Source: Brachynemurus nebulosus (lineage: Eukaryota > Arthropoda > Insecta > Neuroptera > Myrmeleontidae). From it: a stretch of DNA of 64,000 nt. The position numbers and the translations under genes are program-made. A model generated the notes under the pieces. It searched no databases and was not told the DNA's origin. It worked only from the letters and a program-made list of their open reading frames with translations. Position 1 is the first letter of the stretch; each line of letters opens with the position of its first letter. Of the stretch, positions 24,417-35,614 are shown in pieces. The stretch spans positions 14,080,501 through 14,144,500 of the forward strand of contig JAPWDM010000012.1 in NCBI GenBank assembly GCA_035578155.1, written 5' to 3'.

Positions 24417-25600
24417 TTATTATATTATATATTATTAATTTTTCCCCCACTATAATCACACAACGAGATTAATGTCATCCTTCGGTGACATAAAAAGGTT
24501 TGCAAATAAAAATTCAAAAATTTCAGACAATAAATTTTTTAATAAATAAAAAGTCTTTACATTTATTCAGTTCCAGACATTAAATTTTCTTTTATATTTA
24601 CACGAAAATGAAAAAAATCATTTCTTTTTATGTTTCTTCGAATTTTCTAAACTTTTTTTTAATCGATTTTATTATATATTTGTGTACATTTTTTTTCTAC
24701 ATATGGATTTAATAATTACAATCGGTAATTAGTTAGCGACGCTATCGACACATCTTATGGTTTCGAATGAAAATTTTTATTATAATACATAATTACATAA
24801 AAAAGGGAATTAATTGCGTTAAGTACATTTAACCGGACACTTAACCTCTAATTTAAATTCGGCTCACTCGAAACCGACACTGGGTTATAAATTAAAAATT
24901 TTAGAGGTTAAGTCACCAAGTTTTCTGAATTGGTGACGCAATGATTCTCACTCGTACCTTCGGTGGTAAAATTAGAAACTGTATCAACTACATGTACATA
25001 CGTCTAATTGGTGATCGAAATCTAGAAACGCGCACATAATTTATACAATACATATACGAACATATTCTAATTGTACGGCTTCTAATTTCACCATCAGAAG
25101 CACAAGGGCGGAATATTTTTGTCTCCAATAAATTTGTTCGAATTTTCTAAAATATTTAATATTTACATAAAAAAATTTATTTACAAAATAAAAAATTATT
25201 TCGCTAATAATAGGAACACAATTATTTTTTTTTTAAATCTAAAAATGCATTATTACGCATAAATCATAACATTATGATTTTATTTACATACAGTACTTTA
25301 ATTATTTATATAATTTTACAAATTATGTAATTTTTTATTATCTATGTACAGTATTATTAATTACAGTACCCTTTCTCAATACAATCGCATTCCAATTTCG
25401 TGCTCGATATTCCTCCTCACGGGAGAATAAGGCGGGCGAATTAACCCTAATATTTAACAAAAAGTCACCACGAACGTTCTAGTGGTTGATTTTTTTTTTT
25501 TTAATCGATTCAAAATTTAAACAGAAATAAAAAATTCCAATACTATTTTTCTATCAAATGTCGGCGTCACTATGAAAAGTAGAATTAATGAAAATATTAG
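24417..25600. other. No gene seen; transposon-poor stretch
   Basis: About 1.2 kb without transposon termini that I can identify, containing moderately complex sequence at about 24720-25120. It could be regulatory or an untranslated region of an unseen gene. No reading frame supports coding. Confidence 0.3.
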
Positions 25601-26665
25601 GTAAGTTACGAATACACGACAAAACGTACCACTTGGGTCAATATTTACCTGTGAAAGGTTTTATTGTTTAATAGTATCCCGACAAAACGTACCATTTGAT
25701 ATTTCTTTAGACATCTAACTATAAAATGTATTCTTATAGAAGATAGCTATCATTTTATCATGTACATGACACGAAATCGTCTTCGTCAGTATAAAATTAT
25801 ATATATGTACAAGAAAAAAACCATTTTAAGTACTGCAAAAATTTATAAAAATGGAGAAATAGCGTTAAATTTTATAAAAACAGCTATATGTATTTATTAT
25901 GTATACAAATTCATGAAATTTTCAAAAGGAAAATATCAAATAATTAATAAAGTGTAATGACAATTTTGAAAATGCAAAAAATTATTAAACCGTTATATAC
26001 GTAAAAGATACATCAAAATAATATATCCGGCGTTATTAATTTTACTGAAAAAACCGTTCTAAAAATTAAATCACACCGTAAGGTCTTATATTAATTAAAT
26101 ACAATAAAAATAACCACTAAATTATGGAAAAATCCGGAAAGTAACAAAAATAATGTAACGGAAACAAGTTAAATACAATGGAGACAACCATTAAGTTAAG
26201 GAAGAACCCGAAAACAATAAAATTGTGTATCTGTCGTTAAGCTGAAAGGATCAATGTGAAGGGCCCTAATAAGATTCTACTGCGTGATTTACTTTTTTAC
26301 CGCGGTTTTCAGTGAAATTAATATCTAACGCCGGATAAGTATATAAGTTTGATGTATCTTTTATAATGGTTTATTGATTTTTTGCATTTTCAAAATTATC
26401 ATTATACCTTATTAATTATTTGATAATTTCCTTTTGAAAATTTCTTGAATTTATATATACATAATACATACATATAGCTGTTTTTATAAAATTTAACGTT
26501 ATTTCTTCACTTTCGTAAATTTTTGTAATACTTCAAGTGTTTTTTCTTTTTTTTTTTGTATATATAATTTTATACTGAGGAAGACGATTTCGTGTCATGT
26601 ACATGTTAAAATGATAGCTATCGTCTATAAGGATACTTTTCGTAGTTAGATGTCTAAAGAAATAA

Positions 26666-27479
26666 TATTAATAGATCAGACACTATTAATAGATCAGACA
26701 TCATAACTATTAATAGATCAGACACAAAATTCTCATATAAAATCTTTCGCAAACCCACATTCTCAGACACTACAATCCCCGCTGATTCACTCACTCCATT
26801 TTCTCAAAAAATAGCAGCTTACCGATCTATGCTACATAGAGCTTTCGCTATCCCGCTATCTCCAAAAGACCGTGAAAAGGAATTATCGATCATACAACAA
26901 ATAGCAGTTAACAATGGTTTTGCTCCACACATTATCCAAAAACTAATCCGTAAAAAACAAAGAAGTCTAGCCATAGAACAAATCTATCCAACTATTCTAA
27001 CTAATTCGGACTCTAAACATTATATTTCCCTCCCATATCTAGGAAACATCTCTCAAAAAATAGGCAACATGTTCTTACAATTTGATCTATATCCCGCTTA
27101 TCATTCCACACATACTATTGGCCGTTTCCTTTATAACGCTAAAGAAAAATCCGACCCCATGAAGAAATGTGGAGTTTATCGTCTAGATTGTTCGGAGTGT
27201 AACGCGTCTTACATAGGTCAGACTGGTCGAACGTTCGAAACCAGATATAAGGAACATATCACTACCCAGAAACACATTTCCAACTTTGGTTTACATCTAC
27301 TAGAAACAGGTCATTCGGTAAAACCCGATCAACAACCCAAAATATTACATATTTGTAAAAAAGGCCGCAAACTCAACATTTTGGAAGCCCTGGAAATCAA
27401 CAAATTGAACAAAGATCCAAACCATGTCATCTTGAATGACCAAATTGATTTAAACAAATCGCCTTTATTAAATCTATAA
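26666..27479 (+). pseudogene. Penelope-like element protein, C-terminal part with GIY-YIG endonuclease
   Basis: This is the C-terminal half of a Penelope-like element polyprotein, whose reverse transcriptase is fused to a GIY-YIG nuclease that nicks the target. The ATG-initiated part is 26829-27479 (216 aa). The same frame stays open upstream to about 26666 and reads RSDTKFSYKIFRKPT, the usual connector after the RT thumb. GIY-YIG hallmarks counted from the ATG are GVY at 115-117, YIG at 128-130, TGRTFETRYKEH with the catalytic arginine, Cys at 114, 121 and 124, HLLETGH at 156-162, and a late glutamate in LNILEALEI. The RT itself is missing, so the copy cannot move on its own. The frame is otherwise intact, which suggests a young insertion. 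Confidence 0.9.
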
Positions 27480-27991
27480 CACGGTGCATCTCACGTTTTG
27501 TTTTCGAATAGTTTAGTTGATAGGACCCATTTTAAAAAGTTTTATCCATTCCTGGTAATTAATATTTAAATAGTCTTTTTACAATATTTTTGATTTTACT
27601 TCATTTAACAAACCTTTTAGTTTAACAAAAGCAGCTACCTGCTGGGTGTAACCCCTCGTGCATATCAACAGACAGATGTCTGTATGATTTCCTTTGTTTC
27701 TGGTAATTGTCGTTCGCCGCTGTTTTCACGTGTCTGGTTTTCCCCAGTGTGCTCCGGTCAATTTAATAATATTGGACCTAACCAGTTTTTAAAAATAAAT
27801 TTCGCTGTAAACTACCTTTGCAAACAATACAAAAAAAAAAAAAAAAAAAAAAATTTTTAATTTTATTGTATACTGTGATTGTATCTGTCTCTGTCTCTGT
27901 CTCTAGCATCCCCCACCAATGCATTATTTGCTCCGATCTATATTATAAATAGTTTTCGCCAAAAAGAGCAATTTTTAGTTAAGTTTTTCAC

Positions 27992-28018
27992 CTGATGATG
28001 GTGTAAAAGCCGAAAGTC
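27992..28018 (+). ncRNA. Hammerhead-ribozyme-like motif of the Penelope element
   Basis: CTGATGA at 27992-27998 is followed by a short potential stem (GGT...GCC), then GAAA at 28012-28015 and GTC at 28016-28018. This is the order of conserved parts in the minimal hammerheads described for Penelope-like retroelements. The stems are short and there is one extra unpaired base before stem II. Activity is therefore inferred from position and core only. Confidence 0.45.
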
Positions 28019-28190
28019 GACTCGTGTTTTTCTGTTATTTTGCTGTGAAAAGTGACAAAGCAACGATACCATATTTATGTCTAAAGAAATATCAAATGGT
28101 ACGTTCTGTCGGGGTACTATTAAACAATAAAACCCTTCACAGGTAAATATTGACCCAAGTGGTACGTTTTGTCGCGATACCGTAAGTTAC

Positions 28191-29087
28191 ATGTATAAAT
28201 TTTGTATTAGTAGTATTCAGTAAACGGTAGTTCCAACCTCTTGAAAACAGGGTAATTATTTTCAAAATTGTTGGTGTTCCTGCAATTTTTTTTTTCATTA
28301 TTTTTTTCTCAGTTTGTGTTAGGTAGGTATATTGAGATACATTCGTAATATTTAAATTTTCAATTTTAGACTTTCATAGGTCCCTGTACACACATTACCT
28401 ATTGTGCTTATTGGGTAAGACGGTCCTTAGTAGCGGTATTGAAGGGTAAAATATAGGGTGAAAGTGGCGAATGCTACTTTTCGTAGAAACATATCTGCCA
28501 CTGTTCCGGTACCCCGCCGGCACTATTAAGAGAGGGTACTGTATATAGTGTATCGCATTATCGCATTATGTGTCATCCTCATCAATTTATAAAAATTAAT
28601 AAATAAATTTATTTAATTTAAATCTACTAAAGTAGCTATTGCGGCGGTCCGTTTAAATTAAATAGTAATACTAATAAAATTACAGGATAAGTTATTTTAA
28701 TTCAGTTATGCTTTCAATTTACCGACAAAGATATTAGAATCGTAAAGACAAGAAAGAGATAAGCAAAAAATCGGGACGTTTGAATCACAAATGTTATCTT
28801 TTGAAATGCAAACCGATGTAACACTGCAAAAAATCGACTACAAAATATGTATGTAAATTTTCAAAAAATTTAGTGTAATATTACACCACTGGTTCTTAAA
28901 CGTTACCAAATTAAAGCAATTTTGTTTACTTTTGTTTAATACTCAACTAACGAAGATATAATTTTACACAATTGTGTAAAAAAATACCCGGATTTATAGC
29001 CTAAATGTAAAATTAAAACGTTAAAAAATTCGACTTCAGTTGTGTAAAATTACATTTTTATTAGCGTCAAAATAATTATTATATTTA
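28191..29087. other. No gene seen
   Basis: Contains a GC-richer patch near 28430-28560 (CCGGTACCCCGCCGGCAC) resembling a decayed element end. Otherwise AT-rich. Confidence 0.3.
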
Positions 29088-29325
29088 ACGTAAAAGCCCC
29101 CATTATGGAACGGTATCTAATACTGGAACAGTTTTGACATTTACATATTTCTTTCTTTAATTAAGTAAGGAAACATTAAATGCGAGGTGAATTTAAATTG
29201 GAAAACAATCATTCTATTAATAATAATTTTTGTTATCAGACGTTTCTTTCAGAAATAACTTCATTAATATGTAAATGTCAAAACTGTTCCAGTATTAGAT
29301 ACCGTTCCATAATGGGGGGGGGGTT
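29088..29325. mobile_element. TA-flanked palindromic MITE, copy 1, right end damaged
   Basis: Begins ACGTAAAAGCCCCCATTATG after TA (29086-29087). The inverted arm reads ...CCGTTCCATAATGGGGG and then runs into a G tract and unrelated sequence, so the last ~10 bases are lost. The arm is over 50 bp with very few differences. Confidence 0.8.
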
Positions 29326-30722
29326 CCATAATAATTTTTGTAACCTGTTTTTTACAGTAAAGTTTTACGAATAGAACAATCTGTTCACAGTAAAAGTAAC
29401 CAAGGTAAAATGAAAATACTATGTGAATTTTATTCTTTGATTGTATAAGGTGAAAATTAACAGGTAGGTAATTAGTAATTACAATGTAATACTTATCTTC
29501 TTGAATTGCAAAAAAAAAAATTATGATTTCGCATACTATCAAAGAAATTGCTTATGTATTCGGTTGTTGCAAATGAAATGTCTAATAGATGTTATCAGCC
29601 TAATAAATATTAAGCATTTTATTAGGAGGTATCGCGTAGGAAAGAACTATATTTAAAGTTAACAGATAAAAATTAAGTAAAATTTTTTTTTGACGATCAA
29701 ATTACAATAAAGTCAAAGAAAAATAGATAATATGACTATATTTGGCGATACAAAAATAAAAGAAATATTATCAGGTAAAAAGAAAATTTTTTGGTATAAA
29801 GAAAGTCGAGGCTCAGTTTACCATAACCGGAAGTCATAATTACTTTTTTTTTATTCTTGTACCCTCAAAATATAATCAAAATATAATCCTTATTTTTTCT
29901 TTGATTTTATTTACTATTATATTTTAAGACTGAATCAAAGTTACTTTTAAAATTAAATTTCAAAACCAAATATACCTAAAGGTGAAAAACAAAAAGAATT
30001 TCTCACGTAAGTTTTAAAAATTAAATCTCTCTCTTTGGAAGATCAAAAAGCGACGGAAGAAAATACTCGACAAAAACGAAAAAAAAATCACTTTTTTCCG
30101 TAAAAGGAAAATTTTTTATTGCACAAAAAAATATTAAAATAATTTTCTTTTATAACTGAAATTGAAAACGTTTCGAATCGTAGCTGAAAAAACTTTTACT
30201 TGCAATTAATTTTACTTTCATTAAGTGTAATAAGGCCTTCTTTTATGTCTATTTTCAAGAATTTCATTTGAGAAAATTAACTGAGAAATGAATGCCGGTG
30301 AATTTGAAGAAGTTCCAAAACCTAATTCCGATCAACAATAATAATACCTCAATGGTGGGTCAAAATTCTAATAATGACTGTAATATTAATTAATCAAACA
30401 TTAAACCAAACAATTTAATAATTTATCTTTTTTTCCAAATATTTATTTGACAGCTTAAGTAATTATTTTATTTTGTATCAATAATCTCGCATACGTTTAA
30501 AATACATAATTAATTTGAAAATAACACTTTTGCATATTTAAGTGCCTTCTTATTTTATTAATGAATTTTTTTTTATTTTTTGAATGAAAATTGTAAAAAA
30601 ATGTGTATACAATGTTTTAGTTAAATCTCCCGCGGCGATTAAACAAATCAAATATATTTACAAAATGATAATTAGTTTTCTTTTTTCTTTTTTCGATGCT
30701 CTATGCTTTTTTCTTTGGATTA
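29326..30722. other. No gene seen between the two inverted MITE copies
   Basis: Very AT-rich sequence with poly(A)/poly(T) runs. The frames at 29264-29542 and 30584-30772 overlap the MITEs and are not genes. Confidence 0.35.
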
Positions 30723-30962
30723 ACGTAAAAGCCCCCATTATGGAACGGTATCTAATACTGGAACAGTTTTAACATTTACATATTAATGAAGTTATTTCTG
30801 AAAGAAACGTCTGATAACAAAAATTATTATTAATAGAATGATTGTTTTTCAATTTAAATTCACCTCGTATTTAATGTTTCCTTACTTAATTAAAGAAATA
30901 AATATGTAAATGTCAAAACTGTTCCAGTATTAGATACCGTTCCATAATGTGGGCTTTTACGT
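30723..30962. mobile_element. TA-flanked palindromic MITE, copy 2, complete
   Basis: ACGTAAAAGCCC...GGGCTTTTACGT with TA at 30721-30722 and 30963-30964. 240 bp. The interior is the inverse of copy 1, so the two lie in opposite orientation about 1.6 kb apart. Tc1/mariner-type by target. Confidence 0.85.
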
Positions 30963-31111
30963 TATATTAAAAAAAAATCGATCTTTTTTTGCAATTTTGA
31001 TACCTTATTAACGTGATTGGCTAAGGAATGATTTTTGAATATATTATGTGGCGTATAGGGTTAATATTCCCCCCTGGACGTACGGGGAACAAAATTTCGA
31101 AAAGTTTTATA

Positions 31112-32023
31112 CAGTCTGTTACACAAGAGCGTTCGGTGGACTGTTTCAAGAGCAAGCTACTAGGAAGCTCCACTACTGTATCATTCGTTGAATGGTAGGA
31201 TCATAGAGGATAGGATGGACTACTACGCTTTGTACTTGAGACATCAGTAATACTGTGTAAGCTGTGTAATGCGATCAGAACACATTTCCAAAATGAGTGC
31301 GTCATATGCAAAATCTTTTGAGGCAATGTTCTTGTGTATTCCCAGTAAAGGACTTAAAATGACTTATAAAGCTGCTGCTAAATATGTATATGCACAAGTC
31401 AGAAGACTTTGTATGGAAGTGGGTGTTGCGATATAATGGTCAGAAAAGCGTCAACAATTTTCCCGAGAAAGAAAAAACGCGAGGGTCTTCTGAAAAAGAA
31501 GGTAAAACCATTTTCAAGTTATTTCAACGAAAACCTTTTTTAACACTGCGACAAGGACAAAAAAGGAAGTTAACATTAGCATAATGACTCTGAATAGGCG
31601 ACTAAACGAAGCAAATATTTCTTGGTGTAGTACGATGTTGAAATCTTTCCTCAAATCGAAGCATGTCAAAAAGTGACGCTTGTGGGCTATGCAAAATTTC
31701 AATCGTGATTGGAATAATGTAATTTTTACTGACAAAGCATGTTTTTACACATGGGTGTCTGCCAAATATACTTGGTCTTTTATTAAAACAGGTGTGCCGC
31801 CATATCCGAGCTCTCTGGCGGTCGTTACCGCAACAAATGCGAAAAATCTTATAAAAAGTATGCCAAAACAGTGCTCACAAATTCAAGATAATAATGAAGT
31901 CTGGACAGCTTACTAAGTAAATGCGTAATAGTGCTTTTAGTGTACTTTAAATCGATTTATTTATTTCTGAGAAATAATAATATTTCTTTTAAATATGGAG
32001 ACGATGCTCTTGCGTACAGACTG
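31112..32023 (+). mobile_element. Tc1-like element, internal-deletion derivative
   Basis: The TIR is CAGTCTGT then ACRCAAGAGC. TA lies outside both ends (31110-31111 and 32024-32025). At 912 bp it is shorter than a full-length element. It carries both ends of a Tc1-type transposase. Confidence 0.88.
31293..31916 (+). pseudogene. Tc1-like transposase, broken
   Basis: From the ATG at 31293 the frame gives MSASYAKSFEAMFLCIPSKG, then TYKAAAKYVYAQ, the HTH part, then a stop and frame changes. LTLRQGQKRKL follows. A second open part at 31680-31916 reads WAMQNFNRDWNNVIFTDKA, the region around the first catalytic aspartate of Tc1-family DDE transposases. It then joins directly to KNLIKSMPKQCSQIQDNN, the usual Tc1 C-terminal motif. 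The second half of the catalytic core has been deleted between them. Several frameshifts and stops make it a pseudogene. Confidence 0.88.
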
Positions 32024-32983
32024 TAGAATACAATTTTCAGATATTTTAAAAATTTATTTTCAACCTCTTGAATCGTAAGTTAGCTTTACATAACAGGTAA
32101 CTTGTGGCGTAAACAACACTTACCTTCCTAGGAACGTAAGTAATTTACTTGCTTTCCTAGGAACGTAAGTAATTTTTTTTCAATTTGTTCATCATTTTTT
32201 CAATAACTTACTCATACTCGGCTCATAAATTTATTTTTGTGGACATGGATGCTTAAGGATTCTCGGCTTTCAGCCTCAGATTCTCAAATTGCATCGGAGG
32301 CCACCAAAATAACACTTACAATCCTTGCCAAGTAATGTACTATTTATTTTTCAACAACTTTATTTTCACCGAATTCGCTTAAAATTGCACTCATAAAATC
32401 CTTGAGCAACTTATATACTGTTGTACACACATATGAGGCGTTCAGAGTCAAAGTGGATCAAGTCCAAGTTTTGAGATAATCAAGGTTAAAGTTTATTAAC
32501 ACCAGCTGAATCTTAAAATGATTTAAAGGATAACTTTATTATTATTGGCTTACGATAAAAGGTAACTTAAATACGAGCCACAATTTGAAAATTTAAAAAT
32601 AATTATTAATCTCGTCGCTAGCGATGTACAATATATATTGTACATCAAATTTAGGTTATGTTAACATGATTTTTTAATTGAGAAATAATTAAAAACTTCT
32701 TAATATTATTTAAAATTACTAAATTACGCTTATTTAAAGACGTAAGATTAAACGCTTAAAGATAAACGCTTGTTTAAATCTTTTTTAAATCTTTGTCCAG
32801 TGACAAAATTAAACTCACTGACGTTTAAAAATTTTTAAAAATCAGTAGGGAAGAAGTTAAGGTGCCAATGAATTTTTAGTCAAAATTTACTGGGCTAAAG
32901 GCAATTGCTGTCACCGGTTAGAAAATAGTAAAAGCAGAAACTTGCTTCCATATGACCACGAAAATGTTAATTATTAACAAGTA

Positions 32984-33300
32984 CAGCTTAACCTTTTTTA
33001 TGTGGTGGATAGAGACCGCATAAAAAAATCGCAGAAAAACAATATTCAAAAACTTCATAGAGTATAGTATTTTAAAAAGTATAGTCCATTCTACATAGAT
33101 TTAAAAAAAAAACTTTTTTAATGCGGTGCATCGGGACCGCATAAAAAAGTTTCATCGAAAAACTATAACTCAAAACGCTCAAAACCTCACGATTTGTTTG
33201 GAAGTTGCCATTCTAAACAAGAACATTTTGTTTTATTTTTATAATATTATTAAAATTGTGATAAATGCATGTGTAAAAAAAAAAACTTAATGATGCAATA
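32984..33300 (-). mobile_element. pogo-like MITE, truncated copy 2
   Basis: Starts CAGCTTAACCTTTTTTATG after TA and follows the reverse complement of 62525 back to about 62210, including TTTCATCGAAAA and AACTCAAAACGCTCAAAAC. It breaks off next to the hAT element at 33309. The other terminus is missing. Confidence 0.75.
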
Positions 33301-33308
33301 ACTTTTGG

Positions 33309-33604
33309 CAGGGCCGGATTAACCCTGAATCCGCCCCTAGGCACCTTGAAAAATGCCGCCCCTTCCTTTTGTTTGAAAAAAAGGAAATCTTGAAAAAAAA
33401 AACGTCAATCACAAATTTTTCTACCGTGTTTTAAAAATTTGCCGCCCCTATTCCTACCTTTTTTACAAACTTTGTCTTAAAAAAAATAAGTAACGAGCAA
33501 AAAAAAAAAAGAAAAACGTTAATTACATATTTTTCCGCCCTATTTTAAAAATTTACCGCCCCTAGGCCATGGTCTAGGGTGGCCTATTGGCTAAGCTGTC
33601 CCTG
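33309..33604. mobile_element. Small hAT MITE (CAGGGCCGGATTAA)
   Basis: The left end CAGGGCCGGATTAACC and right end ...CTAAGCTGTCCCTG are a degraded inverted pair. Exact 8-bp duplications ACTTTTGG lie at 33301-33308 and 33605-33612. 296 bp with CCGCCCCTAGG motifs near both ends. Confidence 0.9.
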
Positions 33605-33643
33605 ACTTTTGGACTTGATTTGCACATTGGTTCTGAACGCCTC

Positions 33644-34683
33644 ATATATGCGTGTTTTTGAGTGTATGGACGTCTTTAACATGCTTATTATATCAACACC
33701 TCATTTTTCTTTTCTTTTTTTTTTTTGAGAAACATTGGTATGTATTTATTTATACTATAATTTTTAATTTGACGTTTTAACTCCCAACATAGTCGAGGCT
33801 TCAATATATAGCACGTCTGTCAATTTATTAGACAGACAAAAATGAAACAAAAGTGTTTTATATGTACAAGGCATGTATGAGAATTAAAAAATTTTTATAA
33901 ACAAATTAGATCTAAATATTTTATGATTTTTTTGTTCTTTTATTAAAATATTCCATAAAATAATTGTTTCAAAGAAAAATTGTTTTGTAAATTTTGCAAT
34001 AATGACGTAAATTGAATGCTCTGTATTCTGGGAGGTCTTTGTTATTATTTCCAACTAATTTTTCAACAATTGGCAAAAATAACACAAATTTTAATCTGAT
34101 TGTATTTATTCGAAACGGTGCATACGTAATCAAGAAATTACCAAAATTTTTTGGGGTCACTACCTATATTCATTCTGACCTCATTTTGCAATAGAACAGG
34201 TATTCATATTTTTCTGATACTTTACTGTGGTATGTTACAACCTAGTTATCATGAAAATATGAATTGAAATGGGTGGGTCAAATAAAAAATTGTTGGTAAA
34301 AATTATTTAATAATACCTAATTTAATGGTATGTTAACTTTCATTCAGTATATACAAATCCGTAAGTGAAATCATATAAAATTTGGCAATTAAAATAAGTG
34401 AGAAAAGTGAAAAATGAAAATAAACTTAATTTATGTACTATTTTAAGGATCAGTATCGTATAATTTTTTTAAAGGACAGCTAGCGTCATAAATTGAAGAG
34501 ATGATAATGACGTCATTTCTAAACTAAAAAAATATACTATAAAATTGCTAAAATTACAAAATAAAGTAAAAAAAAAATAGAGTTGGTAATAGACCTAATC
34601 AATTGTTTCGATTAATACCTTTGAATGCTTCTGTTACAATTTTTTTTTTAAGTTTGATCTTAGATTTGAACTTGGGTACGTTT
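33644..34683. other. No gene seen
   Basis: AT-rich. Two opposite short frames at about 33969-34194 overlap each other and show no domain. Confidence 0.35.
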
Positions 34684-35614
34684 TAGGGATGTTGTGCATA
34701 TGAAATTTCGGATACGGATATTTAAAAACATTTTTGTCGGTTTCGGTTTCGCTTACGGATATACGTATAATAATATCGGATAATGTTTCGAATACGGTTA
34801 CGGTTACGGATAATTGCTTTTAGTGAACATTTTTTTAGATAAAAGGGGGAAAATTTAACTAAAAAAAGTGAACGCCTAACACGAATCAACGAAAATATAT
34901 CAAAAGAAATACATGCAGCAAAACGATTTCTTTGTTCGAAGATTAAAAATTTCTTTGATTTTTGTTTCTTTGAATCAAAAAAATATTTCTTTAAATCAAA
35001 GAAAAGATTTTTTTGATTCAGGGAAATATTTTCTTGAATTTTTTTTTTAGTAGTCAAAGAAATATTTCTTTGAATCAAAAAATCTTGTTTTGATTTAAAG
35101 AAATATTTTATGAATCAGCAAAAATTTTTTCTTTGATTCAAACAAATATTTTCTTGAATTTTTTTTTAGTAGTCAAAGAAATATTTCTCTGAATCAAAAA
35201 ATTCTTTTTTTATTTAAATAAATATTTTTTTGATTGAATCAAAAAATCTTTTCGTGATTTAAAGAAATAATTTTTTTTGATTCAAAGAAATATTTTCTTG
35301 ATTTTTTCTTTAATAGTCAAAGAAATATTTTATAAATCAAAAAAATCTTTTCTTTGATTCAAAGAAATATTTTCTTGAATTTTTTTTTTTAGTAGTCAAG
35401 GAAATATTTCTTTGAATCAAAAAATTCTTTTCTTTGATTTAAATAAATATTTTTATGATTCAAGGAAAAAAAATCAAAGAAATTTTCAATCTTTGAACAA
35501 AGAAATCGTTTTGAGAGTGTAATCATTTTCAGATACGGTTTTGGTTACGGATAATTAATTATTTCGGATCTCCGGTAGTTTCGGTTACGGTTATGGATAT
35601 CTATAACATCCCTA
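34684..35614. mobile_element. GGATACGG-rich hAT-type MITE, copy 2, with nested palindromic insert
   Basis: The same TAGGGATGTT...AACATCCCTA ends and GGATACGG/GGTTACGG arms as the copy at 23211. The left flank GTACGTTT reappears on the right only as GTAC-ATAC-GTTT, so the duplication is disturbed. About 590 bp of AAAGAAAT-rich palindromic sequence is inserted after the shared ACATGCAGCAAAA. Confidence 0.8.
34923..35513. repeat. AAAGAAATATTTCTTTGATTC palindromic array (foldback insert)
   Basis: Ends read AAAACGATTTCTTTG on the left and the inverted CAAAGAAATCGTTTT on the right. In between are many irregular units of TTTCTTTGATTCAAAGAAAT, each itself nearly palindromic, broken by TAGTAGTCAAAG spacers. 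It lies within a hAT-type element and is absent from that element's paralogue at 23211. It could be a foldback transposon or an expanded satellite. Confidence 0.7.

Larger units (their letters stand above)
26665..28076 (+). mobile_element. 5'-truncated Penelope-like retroelement
   Basis: The insertion is bounded by a 15-bp duplication (ATGTCTAAAGAAATA at 26650-26664 and 28077-28091). It splits the right arm of a long inverted-repeat element. Three near-tandem ATTAATAGATCAGAC units mark the 5' junction. The coding remnant of the Penelope C-terminus follows, then a poly(A) run at about 27831-27853, a TCTCTG microsatellite and a hammerhead-like CTGATGA...GAAA motif near the 3' end. Variable-length duplications and 5' truncation fit Penelope-like elements. 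Confidence 0.85.
25610..28181. mobile_element. Long-TIR foldback element with 9-bp TSD (Mutator-like?)
   Basis: Direct 9-bp flanks GTAAGTTAC lie at 25601-25609 and 28182-28190. The termini CGACAAAACGTACCACTTGG are inverted copies. The left arm (25610 to about 26060) pairs with about 26295-26664 continued at 28092-28181, so each arm is roughly 450 bp. The centre at about 26061-26294 is unique. A Penelope-like element interrupts the right arm. A 9-bp duplication with very long TIRs is characteristic of Mutator-like elements. No transposase is present, so the superfamily is an inference. Without the insertion the element is about 1.15 kb. Confidence 0.75.
32435..33643. mobile_element. Outer TIR element (GAGGCGTTCAGA) with nested insertions
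   Basis: Inverted ends GAGGCGTTCAGA, followed a few bases in by AAGTCCAA on both sides, with ATAT outside each end. Between them lie a truncated pogo-like copy and a complete hAT MITE, so this shell predates at least the hAT insertion. The superfamily is not decided. Confidence 0.55.

Noticed and set aside
26665..26720. Short LLIDQT tandem peptide upstream of the Penelope fragment
   Set aside because: It is one frame of the ATTAATAGATCAGAC junction repeats. The frame continuous with the GIY-YIG domain reads differently.
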